From assembly GCF_017377795.1 (NCBI RefSeq), contig NZ_JAFRDR010000001.1, positions 744,001-808,000 of the forward strand: 64,000 nucleotides of DNA. Reading direction: 5' to 3'. Under the pieces are notes generated by a model that saw only the letters and a program-made list of their open reading frames with translations, had not been told where the DNA came from and made no database searches. Below, piece by piece: positions 51,911-61,021 of the stretch. This stretch comes from Williamsia soli (GTDB taxonomy: Bacteria; Actinomycetota; Actinomycetes; Mycobacteriales; Mycobacteriaceae). Both the position numbers and the translations under genes were made by a program. Position 1 is the stretch's first letter; the number at the start of each line of letters is the position of its first letter.

Positions 51911-53047
51911 TCAGGCCGGTTCGGCGGCGAGCGCGGCTCCGATGCGCCGCAGCTGGGACGGTGCCGAACCGAGGTTGAACTCGTTCTGCTTGGCCCGCAG
52001 GAAGTAGCGGTGCACCGGATGGTCGACGTCGATGCCGACACCTCCGTGTACGTGCACCGCGGTGTGCGCGACCCGGTGACCGGCGTCGGCAGCCCAGAAC
52101 TTCGCGGTCGCCAGCTCGGTGGTCGCATCGAGGTGTTCGGAGAGCAGCCAGGCGGCCTGCAGGGTGGTGAGCTTGAGCCCCCGGACGTCGATGTAGGCGT
52201 CGGCGAGCCGTTGCGCGACCGCTTGGAACGAACCGATCGCGCGGCCGAACTGCTCGCGCTCGCGGCCGTAGTCGGCCGTGAGTTCCAGGGCCCGTTCGAG
52301 GATCCCGGTTTGTTCGGCGCACAGCGCGAGCGTCATGCGGTCCCTCAGGAACCCGACGACCTGCTCACCGTCGCTGCCCAACACGTGATCCGTGGGCACC
52401 CGGACGCTGTCGAACTCCACCAGGGCACTCGGTCCCTGGCCGGTGGACAGGGCAGGCGTGATCGTGACCCCGGCATCGGCGGTGCCGACCAGCAGTGCCA
52501 GCACACCGTGTGGGCCTTGCGCGTTGACGATGACGGCGTCGGAGAACTCACCGAACGGCACGTTGATCTTCGCGCCCGAGAGCACCCAGCCCTCGCCGTC
52601 GGCGGTCGCGGTGGTCACCGGCGCGAGCGGATCGTCGTTGAGATCCTCGTCGAGGCCCACGGTGATCACTTTCTCGCCAGAGATGATGGGGCCGAGCCAC
52701 TGTGTGGTCAGGGACTGCGCACCGAACTCCGCTATCGCCGGAGCGGCGGCGAAGGCGACCGGCCCGAACGGGACGAGTGCGACGGCGCGGCCCAATTCCT
52801 CTGCGACCGCCACATTTTCGAGCACCGAGAGGCCGGCGCCACCGCTGCCGTCGGCGACCTCGAGGCCGAGGAGGCCCGAGGCCGCCAACTGCGACCAGAG
52901 TGCGCGGTCGATAGCGCCCTGTTTCGCGCCGGGGGCGTCACCGGTCTGCTCCAACTGCACCAGGCGGTCGGTCGTGACGAGCTTCTTGACGATGTCGCGG
53001 GTGAGCCCGGCGAGGTCGGTGGTCTGTTCGCTGCGATGGAAATCCAT
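51911..53047 (-). CDS. fadE27: Acyl-CoA dehydrogenase subunit FadE27 (ChsE5-type)
   Basis: Acyl-CoA dehydrogenase family subunit of 378 residues, expected to pair with FadE26 as an alpha2beta2 enzyme that desaturates side-chain steroyl-CoA. The N-terminal SGLLGLEVADGSGGAGLSVLENVAVAEELGRA and C-terminal FQAVAQRLADAYIDVRGLKLTTLQAAW, GVGIDVDHPVHRYFLRAKQNEF are recognisable, but the middle FAD-loop is degenerate, as usual for the partner subunit. It lies 24 bases after fadE26. Confidence 0.88.
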   Translation of the reverse strand: MDFHRSEQTTDLAGLTRDIVKKLVTTDRLVQLEQTGDAPGAKQGAIDRALWSQLAASGLLGLEVADGSGGAGLSVLENVAVAEELGRAVALVPFGPVAFAAAPAIAEFGAQSLTTQWLGPIISGEKVITVGLDEDLNDDPLAPVTTATADGEGWVLSGAKINVPFGEFSDAVIVNAQGPHGVLALLVGTADAGVTITPALSTGQGPSALVEFDSVRVPTDHVLGSDGEQVVGFLRDRMTLALCAEQTGILERALELTADYGREREQFGRAIGSFQAVAQRLADAYIDVRGLKLTTLQAAWLLSEHLDATTELATAKFWAADAGHRVAHTAVHVHGGVGIDVDHPVHRYFLRAKQNEFNLGSAPSQLRRIGAALAAEPA

Positions 53048-53071
53048 GATGTGTTCCCTTTCCCTTGTCTC

Positions 53072-54259
53072 TCAGCGCCGGGCGGGGGGCTGGCCGAGGG
53101 CGAGCATGGCGATGATGTCGCGCTGGATCTCGTTGGTGCCGCCACCGAAGGTGAGGATCAGAGACGAGCGGTGGAAACGTTCGAGTCGGCCCCGCAGGTG
53201 AGTGCCTGCACTGCCCTGCCGCAGGGTCGCGGCGGGCCCGAGGACCTCCATCAGCAGACGGTAGGCCTCGGTGGCGAACTCGGTGCCGAAGACCTTCGTC
53301 GCGGAGGCGTCGGCGGGGGACGGGGAACCCCCACCAGTCGCTTCCGACGCGATGTTCCAGTTGATCAACTTCAGGAACTCGACCTTCGCGTGCACCTTGG
53401 CGAGGTTCATCTGGACCCACTCGGAGTCGATGACTCGATTGCCGCGCGCGTCCTTGGTGTTCTGCGCCCACTCGATGGTCTCGCGCAGCGCGGTCTGGAT
53501 GGGGGCCGCGCTACACAGCGACACCCGCTCGTTGTTGAGCTGGTTGGTCACCAGCGGCCATCCGCCGTTCAGTTCACCCACCAGGGAATCGGCGGGCACC
53601 CGCACGTCCTGGTAGTAGGTGGCACTGGTGTCGACCCCCGACATCGTATGGACGGGCGTGTACGAGAAGCCTTCGGCGTCCGTCGGGACGATGAGCATGG
53701 AGATGCCCTTGTGTTTCTTGGCCTCGGGGTCTGTGCGGACCGCGAGCCAGATGTAGTCGGCGTACTGGATGAGGCTGGTCCACATCTTCTGGCCGTTGAT
53801 CACGAAGTCGTCCCCGTCGCGGACGGCGGTTGTCCGCAGGGCTGCGAGGTCGGTGCCGGCGCCGGGTTCGGAATAACCGATGGAGAAGTGCACGTCACCC
53901 GACGCGATCCGGGGCAGGTACTTGGCCTTCTGCTCGTCGGTGCCGAAATGCATGATGGTCGGTGCCACCGAGTTGATCGTCAAAAAGGGCACCGGTGCGC
54001 CCGCGATGGCGGCTTCGTCGGTGAAGATCAGCTGGTCCATCATCGAGCGGTCCTGGCCGCCATACTCCTTCGGCCAGCCGAGAGCCAGCCAGCCGTCGCG
54101 GCCCATCTGCGCCACGACCTCGCGGTAGACGTTGCCCTCACCGAATTCACCACTTGTCGAAGACAGGGCCAGGCGGCGCTCCGGCGTGATCAACTGGGAG
54201 AAGTAAGACCGGAGTTCGCGCCGGAGTTCCTGCTGCTGGTCGGTGTAAGCAATTCGCAT
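53072..54259 (-). CDS. fadE26: Acyl-CoA dehydrogenase subunit FadE26 (ChsE4-type)
   Basis: FAD-binding acyl-CoA dehydrogenase of 395 residues, first gene of fadE26-fadE27-fadD17. Key segments are LALGWPKEYGGQDRSMMDQLI, SIGYSEPGAGTDLAALRTTAVRDGDDFVINGQKMWTS and FGGGTNEIQRDIIAMLALG at the C terminus. With FadE27 it forms the heteromeric ChsE4-ChsE5 enzyme in M. tuberculosis. GGAGCC precedes ATG 54259, and a perfect KstR box is 58 bases upstream. Confidence 0.92.
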   Translation of the reverse strand: MRIAYTDQQQELRRELRSYFSQLITPERRLALSSTSGEFGEGNVYREVVAQMGRDGWLALGWPKEYGGQDRSMMDQLIFTDEAAIAGAPVPFLTINSVAPTIMHFGTDEQKAKYLPRIASGDVHFSIGYSEPGAGTDLAALRTTAVRDGDDFVINGQKMWTSLIQYADYIWLAVRTDPEAKKHKGISMLIVPTDAEGFSYTPVHTMSGVDTSATYYQDVRVPADSLVGELNGGWPLVTNQLNNERVSLCSAAPIQTALRETIEWAQNTKDARGNRVIDSEWVQMNLAKVHAKVEFLKLINWNIASEATGGGSPSPADASATKVFGTEFATEAYRLLMEVLGPAATLRQGSAGTHLRGRLERFHRSSLILTFGGGTNEIQRDIIAMLALGQPPARR

Positions 54260-54317
54260 CGGGGCTCCTGCTTTCTCCGCGCGTGAGGCTGAGACCGGGG
54301 ACCCGGTCGCGCAGTTC

Positions 54318-54331
54318 TATAACACGTTCTA
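54318..54331. promoter_or_regulatory. KstR box between fadE26 and fdxD
   Basis: TATAACACGTTCTA fits TnnAACnnGTTnnA exactly. It is shared by the divergent fadE26 operon and fdxD. Confidence 0.9.
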
Positions 54332-54398
54332 ACCTGTTAGTTGGTTGCTCGTCAACATGCGACACCGCCTGGTACTGCGATGGAAGGAATCTGAACCG

Positions 54399-54590
54399 AT
54401 GAAGATCAAAGCTGATTTCGATCTCTGCGAGTCGAACGGGGTGTGCGTGGGCATGGCCCCGGATGTTTTCGATCTCGACGACGACGACTACCTGGTCATT
54501 CTGGAATCCGACGTCTCGGAGGATCGCCGCGAGGAGATGCGCCAGGTGGTCGGCAGCTGCCCTAAATCGGCGTTGTCGATCGAAGACTGA
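54399..54590 (+). CDS. fdxD: 3Fe-4S ferredoxin FdxD
   Basis: Ferredoxin of 63 residues. Three cluster cysteines are seen (Cys10, Cys16 in LCESNGVC; Cys54 in GSCPKS); the fourth ligand position is replaced by Gly-Met, giving a 3Fe-4S cluster. Such ferredoxins donate electrons to P450s, here possibly CYP125. GAAGGA at 54384-54389 supports ATG 54399. The order fdxD then an SDR gene then yrbE4A is the mycobacterial one (Rv3503c-Rv3501c). Confidence 0.93.
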   Translation: MKIKADFDLCESNGVCVGMAPDVFDLDDDDYLVILESDVSEDRREEMRQVVGSCPKSALSIED

Positions 54591-54669
54591 CCTGGCCCGA
54601 CCCCGGCGCGCGGGCGTGCTGCGCGCCGGTGGGTTCGTGATCGATTTTCGCCGATAGTTGTCTCAAACC

Positions 54670-54683
54670 GAGAACACGTTCTA
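54670..54683. promoter_or_regulatory. KstR box before hsd4A
   Basis: GAGAACACGTTCTA fits TnnAACnnGTTnnA except the first base. It lies 66 bases before the hsd4A GTG; the gap after fdxD suggests an extra promoter there. Confidence 0.75.
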
Positions 54684-54749
54684 CATTTGGTTCACAGCCG
54701 CCGGGATTCCGAGCCCGAACTCCCGGCGAGTACTCGATGGAGGACAGTG

Positions 54750-55655
54750 GTGAGCCATTCAGCAGGTGGGGATCTCGGCGGGAAAGTCGCGGTCGTGACG
54801 GGTGCCGGTGCGGGACTCGGCCGGGCCGAGGCGATCGGTCTCGGCGCGCTCGGCGCGACGGTGGTCGTCAATGACCTGTCCGCTGCGCTCGACCGCAGCG
54901 ACGTCCTCGACGAGATCAAGGCGGCGGGCGGTGTGGGTGTCCCGGTTGCCGGCGACATCTCGGACTCCGCGACCACGACGGAGATCATGCGGGTGGCGAC
55001 CGAGGAGCTCGGCGGACTGCATGTCGTGATGAACAACGCGGGCCTCGTCCGCGACAAGATGCTGTTCAACATGGCCGACGACGACTGGGATCTCGTCATC
55101 CGGGTGCACCTGCGTGGTCATTTCCTGATGAGCCGTAACGCCGGGGCGTACTGGCGCTCGCAATCGAAGGCGGCTGGGGCTCCCGTGTACGGACGGCTCA
55201 TCAACACCTCGAGCGAGGCCGGCCTGTCGGGACCGGTGGGCCAAGCCAACTACGGGGCGGCGAAGGCCGGGATCACGTCACTGACCCTGACCGCCGCGCG
55301 TGGACTGGCGGCGTACGGGGTGCGCTCGAATGCGATCTGCCCACGCGCCCGCACGGCGATGACGGAAGGCACCTTCGGAGACGCACCCGACGGCGCCGTG
55401 GACCCGTTGTCGACCGATCACGTGGTCACCCTGGTGCAGTTCCTGGCAGGTCCCGACTCTGACGGTGTCAACGGTCAGGTGTTCGTCGTCTACGGCCCGA
55501 AGGTGACCTTGATGGCGGCGCCGACGGTGGAGCAGAGCTTCGTTTCCACACAGGACGCCTGGGACCGGAGCGACCTGACGAAGACACTCTCCGAGTACTT
55601 CGTCGGCCGAGACCCGGAGCAGACTTTTTCCGCAGGTAAAGCCCTTTTTGCATAG
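54750..55655 (+). CDS. hsd4A: Hsd4A-like SDR (17beta-hydroxysteroid / 22-hydroxyacyl-CoA dehydrogenase)
   Basis: Short-chain dehydrogenase of 301 residues related to the MFE-2 dehydrogenase part. TGAGAGLGRAEAIGLGALGATVVVNDLS, NNAGLVRDKMLFNM, INTSSEAGLSG and YGAAK are visible. Orthologs of Rv3502c (Hsd4A of sterol-degrading mycolicibacteria) oxidise both 17-hydroxysteroids and side-chain hydroxyacyl-CoAs. I choose GTG 54750 because GGAGG lies 6 bases upstream; the frame before it overlaps the KstR box region. Confidence 0.87.
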   Translation: MSHSAGGDLGGKVAVVTGAGAGLGRAEAIGLGALGATVVVNDLSAALDRSDVLDEIKAAGGVGVPVAGDISDSATTTEIMRVATEELGGLHVVMNNAGLVRDKMLFNMADDDWDLVIRVHLRGHFLMSRNAGAYWRSQSKAAGAPVYGRLINTSSEAGLSGPVGQANYGAAKAGITSLTLTAARGLAAYGVRSNAICPRARTAMTEGTFGDAPDGAVDPLSTDHVVTLVQFLAGPDSDGVNGQVFVVYGPKVTLMAAPTVEQSFVSTQDAWDRSDLTKTLSEYFVGRDPEQTFSAGKALFA

Positions 55656-55860
55656 GTCCACTTATGGTCCGGGGAGTGCCGATGAATCGCGGATTATGTG
55701 AACTGGACGTGTGATAAGTTCGCGATCATCTGCTGGCTCGCAGCACCGGTTCCGTAGGTATCTCGAGCGGTGGAACATGTTTCAGTTGAATGGCGTCGGG
55801 CAAGCGTCGGAAGGCGGAACTTTCCTGCTCGTAAGTGTCGAGAACCGTCGATATCAGAAC

Positions 55861-55874
55861 TAGAACACGTTATG
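55861..55874. promoter_or_regulatory. KstR box of the mce4 operon
   Basis: TAGAACACGTTATG fits TnnAACnnGTTnnA except the last base. It sits 50 bases before the yrbE4A start, in a 269-base gene-free stretch (55656-55924) that otherwise shows no ORF or clear repeat and presumably carries the main mce4 promoter. Confidence 0.82.
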
Positions 55875-55924
55875 ATCGAGCAGCTTCGATCGATCCGGGA
55901 ATTGCGTCAGTTGAAGGAGAGTTG

Positions 55925-56689
55925 GTGAACCGCAGACTGGCTGTCCCGTTCGAGGGGGTCGGCGACTTCGTCGCCATGAGCGTCAGCACTGCTCGCGAAC
56001 TCTTCCGGCCGCCGTTCCAGTGGCGTGAGACCATCGAGCAGTCGTGGGCGATCGCCCGCGTGTCGATGGTTCCCACCGTGCTCGTCGCGATCCCGTTCAC
56101 GGTCCTGGTGAGCTTCACCCTCAACATCCTCCTGCGTGAGCTCGGGGCCCAGGACCTCTCTGGCGCGGGCGCCGCCCTGGGCACCATCACGCAGATCGGC
56201 CCGATCGTCACCGTCCTGATCGTCGCCGGTGCAGGCGCGACCGCGATCTGTGCCGATCTCGGAGCCCGGACGATCCGCGAAGAGATCGACGCGCTCGAGG
56301 TCCTCGGCATCGACCCCATCCATCGGCTGGTCGTGCCTCGCGTCATCGCCTCGACCGTGGTCGCCATCCTCCTCAACAGCCTGGTCTGCACCATCGGTAT
56401 CGGCGGCGGCTTTGTCTTCTCCGTCTACCTGCAAGACGTGAATCCAGGCGCCTTCATCGCCAACCTGACCCTGCTGACCGGATTCCCCGAGCTCATGATC
56501 TCGATGGTCAAGGCCGCGCTGTTCGGTCTCGCCGCCGGGCTGGTCGGTTGCTACCGCGGCCTCCACGTCGCGGGCGGTGCCAAGGGGGTTGGCGACGCCG
56601 TCAACGAGACCGTCGTCTACTCGTTCATGGCGCTGTTCGTCGTGAATGTGGTCGTGACCGCGGTCGGCCTCAAAGCGACGGCGGGGTAA
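55925..56689 (+). CDS. yrbE4A: Mce4 permease YrbE4A
   Basis: Integral-membrane MlaE-type permease of 254 residues, the exact length of mycobacterial YrbE4A. Five or six hydrophobic segments (about 46-68, 80-104, 140-165, 180-200, 230-250) and the RTIREEIDALEVLGIDPIHRLVVPRVIAS loop that docks the ATPase are visible. GTG 55925 follows GAAGGAGA; the longer reading from 55835 would include the KstR box. Works with YrbE4B, Mce4A-F and an ATPase encoded elsewhere to import sterols. Confidence 0.95.
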   Translation: MNRRLAVPFEGVGDFVAMSVSTARELFRPPFQWRETIEQSWAIARVSMVPTVLVAIPFTVLVSFTLNILLRELGAQDLSGAGAALGTITQIGPIVTVLIVAGAGATAICADLGARTIREEIDALEVLGIDPIHRLVVPRVIASTVVAILLNSLVCTIGIGGGFVFSVYLQDVNPGAFIANLTLLTGFPELMISMVKAALFGLAAGLVGCYRGLHVAGGAKGVGDAVNETVVYSFMALFVVNVVVTAVGLKATAG

Positions 56690-56692
56690 GCG

Positions 56693-57544
56693 ATGATTCT
56701 CCCTCACACGGTCCGACTACGCTCCACACGTGTGGCGTTCAAACGGGCCAGTGGCGGTTGGAACCGTATCGGCGACCAAGCGTTCTTCTACTGGGACAGC
56801 CTCGTTGCCATCCCGCGAGCGCTTCGTGCGTACAAAAAAGAGACCCTGCGGCTGATCGCCGAGATCTCGATGGGCTCGGGTGCGCTCGCGCTCATCGGCG
56901 GCACCGTCGTCGTGGTCGGCTTCTTGACGCTGTTCACCGGCGGCACCATCGCGGTCCAGGGCTACAGTTCGCTGTCCAACATCGGTGTCGAGGCCCTGAC
57001 CGGATTCTTCTCTGCCTTCATCAACGTCCGCATCGCCGTTCCGGTGATCGCCGGCATCGGCCTGGCCGCGACAATCGGCGCCGGAGCGACGGCACAGTTG
57101 GGTGCAATGCGCGTCAGCGAGGAGATCGACGCGCTCGAGGTCATGTCGATCGCGTCCATCCCGTACCTGGTCAGTACCCGCATCGTCGCGGGCCTGATCG
57201 CGATCATCCCGCTCTACTCGCTGGCGTCGGTTGCCTCGTTCCTGGCGAGCCGGTTCGCGACTGTGTTCTTGTACGGGCAGTCCTCGGGTGTCTACGACCA
57301 CTACTTTTCGACGTTCCTCATCTCCACCGACATCCTGTGGTCCTTCGTGCAGGCGATCTGTATGGCCGTGGCCGTCATGATGATCCACACCTACTACGGG
57401 TTCAACGCGTCCGGCGGACCCGTCGGGGTCGGGATCGCCGTCGGTAACGCGGTGCGGGCCTCCCTGGTCGTCGTCGTCGTGATCACGCTGCTGACATCGC
57501 TGGCGATCTATGGCGTCGACGGAAAGTTCAACCTCTCGGGGTAG
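56693..57544 (+). CDS. yrbE4B: Mce4 permease YrbE4B
   Basis: Second MlaE-type permease subunit (283 residues), companion to YrbE4A. Hydrophobic segments around 62-85, 100-125, 165-190, 215-240 and 258-276 and the RVSEEIDALEVMSIASIPYLVSTRI coupling loop are visible. It begins 3 bases after yrbE4A and ends 4 bases before mce4A. Confidence 0.95.
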   Translation: MILPHTVRLRSTRVAFKRASGGWNRIGDQAFFYWDSLVAIPRALRAYKKETLRLIAEISMGSGALALIGGTVVVVGFLTLFTGGTIAVQGYSSLSNIGVEALTGFFSAFINVRIAVPVIAGIGLAATIGAGATAQLGAMRVSEEIDALEVMSIASIPYLVSTRIVAGLIAIIPLYSLASVASFLASRFATVFLYGQSSGVYDHYFSTFLISTDILWSFVQAICMAVAVMMIHTYYGFNASGGPVGVGIAVGNAVRASLVVVVVITLLTSLAIYGVDGKFNLSG

Positions 57545-57548
57545 GGCC

Positions 57549-58727
57549 ATGGCACAGACAATCGAACGTCCCAGTTGGGCCAAGAAATTGGCTGCCACCG
57601 TCATGGTGGCCTCCCTCGTCGCAGTGTGCGCGCTCGCTGCATTGCAGTTCCTCGGCAGTTTCCAGTCCACGGTGCCGGTGACGCTGACCGCGGATCGGGC
57701 CGGTCTCGTGATGAACCCCGATGCCAAGGTTCGCCTGCGAGGTGTCGTGGTCGGCCGGGTCGGCGACATCAGCGAATCGGCCGACGGGGTCACGCTGAAG
57801 CTGGACATGAACCCGGACCAGTTGAAGTACATCCCGGCGAATGTGCGTGCGGACATCAAGTCCAACACCGTGTTCGGCGCGAAGTCGGTCAACCTGGAGA
57901 TACCTGACAACCCGTCGAAGGCTCGGCTCTCCGGTGGTTCGACGATCGAGACCGAAGACGTCGTGGTGGAGCTGAACACCATCTACCAGCGGCTCGTCGA
58001 CGTGCTCGCCGAGGTGCAGCCGGAAAAGCTCAACGCGACGATCGGTGCCATCGACACCGCGCTGTCCGGACGCGGTGAGCAGATCGGCCAGGGCTTCGCC
58101 GACCTGTCGGATCTGCTGCGTAAGACCAATCCGCATCTGGATGCGCTGAGCCGAGACATCGAGGCGGGCGCGGAGTTCACCAACGTCTACGCCGACGTGA
58201 TGCCGGATCTGCTCAATGTCGTCGACAACTTCACCTTCACCGGAAACACGCTGGTGGACAATGCGTCCGATCTCGACGCACTCCTGATGAACGTCACCGG
58301 CATGGCGGACACGATCAACGGGGTGATCGCGCCGTCGAAGGCCGACATCATCTCCACGCTCGCGAACCTGAACCCGACTGCGCGATTGCTCGGCTACCAG
58401 TCCCCGGGGCTTGCGTGCTTCATCGAATCGACGGCGGCCGCCGGCCAGAAAGCCTTGCCGGTCTTCGGTATCGAGACCGGATACGTGGCCCTCAACGCAG
58501 GCCTGCTCCCGGGTAAAGAACCGTACAGGTATCCCGAAGACCTGCCGCGTGTGAACGTCGACGGACCACCGACGTGCCAGGACGGCCTGAGCGATCCGGA
58601 CTCGGCTGTTCACACCGACTTCTACGTCGGCGACAATGCCGCGTACCCGTACCAGCCACGGACCACCCCGAAAGCCGACCCGACCAAGCTGTTCCAGGTC
58701 ATGTTCGGGCCTGCGCCGCGGGGATGA
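57549..58727 (+). CDS. mce4A: Mce4A sterol-uptake protein
   Basis: Extracytoplasmic MCE-domain protein of 392 residues with an N-terminal membrane anchor (about 15-36: AATVMVASLVAVCALAALQFL). The MCE domain follows (about 45-130: VTLTADRAGLVMNPDAKVRLRGVVVGRVGDI), then a helical region that builds the hydrophobic tunnel. ATG 57549 is used with GGGGTAGGG just upstream; the frame starting earlier overlaps yrbE4B. Confidence 0.94.
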   Translation: MAQTIERPSWAKKLAATVMVASLVAVCALAALQFLGSFQSTVPVTLTADRAGLVMNPDAKVRLRGVVVGRVGDISESADGVTLKLDMNPDQLKYIPANVRADIKSNTVFGAKSVNLEIPDNPSKARLSGGSTIETEDVVVELNTIYQRLVDVLAEVQPEKLNATIGAIDTALSGRGEQIGQGFADLSDLLRKTNPHLDALSRDIEAGAEFTNVYADVMPDLLNVVDNFTFTGNTLVDNASDLDALLMNVTGMADTINGVIAPSKADIISTLANLNPTARLLGYQSPGLACFIESTAAAGQKALPVFGIETGYVALNAGLLPGKEPYRYPEDLPRVNVDGPPTCQDGLSDPDSAVHTDFYVGDNAAYPYQPRTTPKADPTKLFQVMFGPAPRG

Positions 58728-58766
58728 GAACCAGGATGACGATCAACATGCGAACGGAGGTGTGAG

Positions 58767-59828
58767 ATGGCAGTCTCGAGGGAGCGCGCGTTTCGCGCCA
58801 CCGTCATCAAGCTGGGCACCTTCGCAGTGGTCATGCTGCTGATCTTCGTGGCCCTTGTCGTCGTGTTCAGCCAGTACCGCAGCGGGTCCACCTACGGCTA
58901 CCAGGCGACTTTCACCAGTGCGTCCCAGCTCAAGTCGGGTAGCAAGGTGCGAATCGCCGGTGTCGAGGTCGGCAAGGTGGGCTCTGTCGGTCTCAACCCC
59001 GACAACGAAGCCGTGGTCGAGTTCGACGTCAGCGAGAAGTACCGGCTCCCGAAGGCTGCCCGAGCGCTCATCCGTTACGAGAACCTCACCGGCGATCGGT
59101 TCCTGGAATTGCAAGAGGGGACCGGGGATCCCACCGATCTCATCGGCGACGGCGGGTCGATCCCGATCACCCAGACTGAGCCGGCGCTCGACCTCGACAA
59201 GCTCCTCGGCGGTTTCAAGCCACTGTTCCGCACCCTTGATCCGAAAGAGGTCAACGAGCTGTCGGCATCTCTGGTCCAGGTGTTCCAGGGACAGGGACCT
59301 GCGTTGAACGAGTTGCTGCGCAACACAGCGACATTCACCGACTCTCTGGCCGACCGCGATCAGTTGATCGGCCAAGTGATCGACAACCTCAACACCACGC
59401 TCGGCATCATCGACGCCGACAACGCCGGATTCGACAGTTCGCTCAATCAGCTGCAGTTGCTGATCTCGGGGCTGGATTCGCAGCGGGACGTCATCGGAGA
59501 AGCGGTCACCAACACCTCTGAGGTCACCAACGACCTGACCGACGTACTGGCCACCAATCGGGCGGACCTCAAGTCCATGATCACCGCGACCGGACAGGTC
59601 TCGAGTGAGGTCCTCAAAGGCGAAGACTACGTGCGCGGTCTGATCAGCAGGCTGCCCGGCGACTTCAAGACGCTGTCGAATCTCGGTAGTTATGGCGCGT
59701 GGCTGCAGATTTGGCTGTGCCAGGTCAACATCATCTTCACCGCCCCCGGTGGCCAAGAGATCGTGTGGAACAACATCGACACCACCGGTGTCAAACAGAA
59801 TCCGGGCGGGAGGTGTGATCCCAAATGA
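58767..59828 (+). CDS. mce4B: Mce4B sterol-uptake protein
   Basis: MCE-family protein of 353 residues: N-terminal anchor (about 11-33, IKLGTFAVVMLLIFVALVVVF), MCE domain (about 45-125, TFTSASQLKSGSKVRIAGVEVGKVG) and a long helical region. The stop overlaps the mce4C start (ATGA). GGAGGTG lies 4 bases before the ATG. Confidence 0.94.
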   Translation: MAVSRERAFRATVIKLGTFAVVMLLIFVALVVVFSQYRSGSTYGYQATFTSASQLKSGSKVRIAGVEVGKVGSVGLNPDNEAVVEFDVSEKYRLPKAARALIRYENLTGDRFLELQEGTGDPTDLIGDGGSIPITQTEPALDLDKLLGGFKPLFRTLDPKEVNELSASLVQVFQGQGPALNELLRNTATFTDSLADRDQLIGQVIDNLNTTLGIIDADNAGFDSSLNQLQLLISGLDSQRDVIGEAVTNTSEVTNDLTDVLATNRADLKSMITATGQVSSEVLKGEDYVRGLISRLPGDFKTLSNLGSYGAWLQIWLCQVNIIFTAPGGQEIVWNNIDTTGVKQNPGGRCDPK

Positions 59829-61021
59829 TGGCCGCTCTGTTCAAAGGACAACGCACGGCGACCGACGAGGCCGATGACGCCCGCCGGCGCAAGCGCGGGG
59901 AGCCCGATCGGGCTCGCGTCGGTTTCATCGGAGTCGTCATCGCCGCCCTGGTCGTCATCGTCGCGCTGCAGATGGACAAATTGCCGTTCCTGGCAAACGG
60001 CAGTGTCTACACGGCCTACTTCGATGATGCGGGCGGTCTGGCCAGCGGTGACATCGTGGTCGTCTCGGGAGTGAACGTCGGTACCATCCAGGGGATTTCA
60101 CTGGCGAGCACCGACAACGGCACCAAGGCCAAGGTCACCTTCAACATGAGCGACACCGTGCGGGTCGGCAAGAACAGCGAAGCTGCCATCAAGACCGAGA
60201 CCGTGCTCGGCCGTCGAAATTTGACGTTGATACCCCGCGGAACCGGCCAGCTGAAGCCAGGTGATGAGATCGGCAGCCAGAACACCGTGGCGCCCTACTC
60301 TCTCACCGATGCGCTCGAAGGCGCGACCGATACGATCGAAGAAACGGATACCGATCAGCTCAACGACGCGTTGAACACGCTGTCGGACACGTTCTCCGAC
60401 ACTCCGACGTCGGTGCGCTCGGCCGTCGACGGCATCGCACGGCTGTCGAAGGCGATCGCTGACCGGGACGAGTCGCTGGAGCAACTCTTGAGCCGGGCCA
60501 GCAACGTCACCGATGTGATCGCCAAGCGCAGTGGACAGATCAACACCCTGCTGCTGGACGCGAACTCGTTGCTCGGCGAGTTGCAGGCCCGTCGATATGC
60601 ACTCGGACAACTGATCTCGGGCACCGAGAACGTCACGGCTCAGATCAGTGGCTTCATCGCCGACAACAACGCTCAACTCAAGCCGGTCCTGGAACAGCTG
60701 AACGGTGTCCTCGCGATCCTGCAGGACAATCAGGTGGAGCTGGGACAGACCCTCGATGAATTGGGACCGTACGCAAACACTCTCGGTGAAGCGGTGGCCA
60801 GTGGTCCGTACTTCTCGTCGCTGGTCGGCATCGCCACCTTTGGCGACTACACGGACGTCTTCTTGAACATCATGCAGCAGAAATATCCTGAGGCGTACCG
60901 GGCATTCCAGTTCGCATTCCCGATCCCGCCGGCGATCACGACCCGACCGGATGCGGCCAACGATCCGAACTCGACGATCGCGCCCGCCCCGGCACCCCGC
61001 TATCCAGGACCGAACGGGTGA
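59825..61021 (+). CDS. mce4C: Mce4C sterol-uptake protein
   Basis: MCE-family protein of 398 residues with a charged cytoplasmic leader (QRTATDEADDARRRKRGEPDRAR), a membrane anchor (about 34-54, FIGVVIAALVVIVALQM), the MCE domain (AYFDDAGGLASGDIVVVSGVNVGTIQG) and a Pro-rich end (PAPAPRYPGPNG). It overlaps mce4B at its start and mce4D by one base at its end. Confidence 0.94.
   Translation: MMAALFKGQRTATDEADDARRRKRGEPDRARVGFIGVVIAALVVIVALQMDKLPFLANGSVYTAYFDDAGGLASGDIVVVSGVNVGTIQGISLASTDNGTKAKVTFNMSDTVRVGKNSEAAIKTETVLGRRNLTLIPRGTGQLKPGDEIGSQNTVAPYSLTDALEGATDTIEETDTDQLNDALNTLSDTFSDTPTSVRSAVDGIARLSKAIADRDESLEQLLSRASNVTDVIAKRSGQINTLLLDANSLLGELQARRYALGQLISGTENVTAQISGFIADNNAQLKPVLEQLNGVLAILQDNQVELGQTLDELGPYANTLGEAVASGPYFSSLVGIATFGDYTDVFLNIMQQKYPEAYRAFQFAFPIPPAITTRPDAANDPNSTIAPAPAPRYPGPNG

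Noticed and set aside
51380-54286. Very long + strand open frame opposite fadD17-fadE27-fadE26
   Set aside because: It mirrors three genes with clear family motifs on the minus strand. Its translation is rich in Arg, Gly and Asp with no domain, as expected from codon bias in high-GC DNA.
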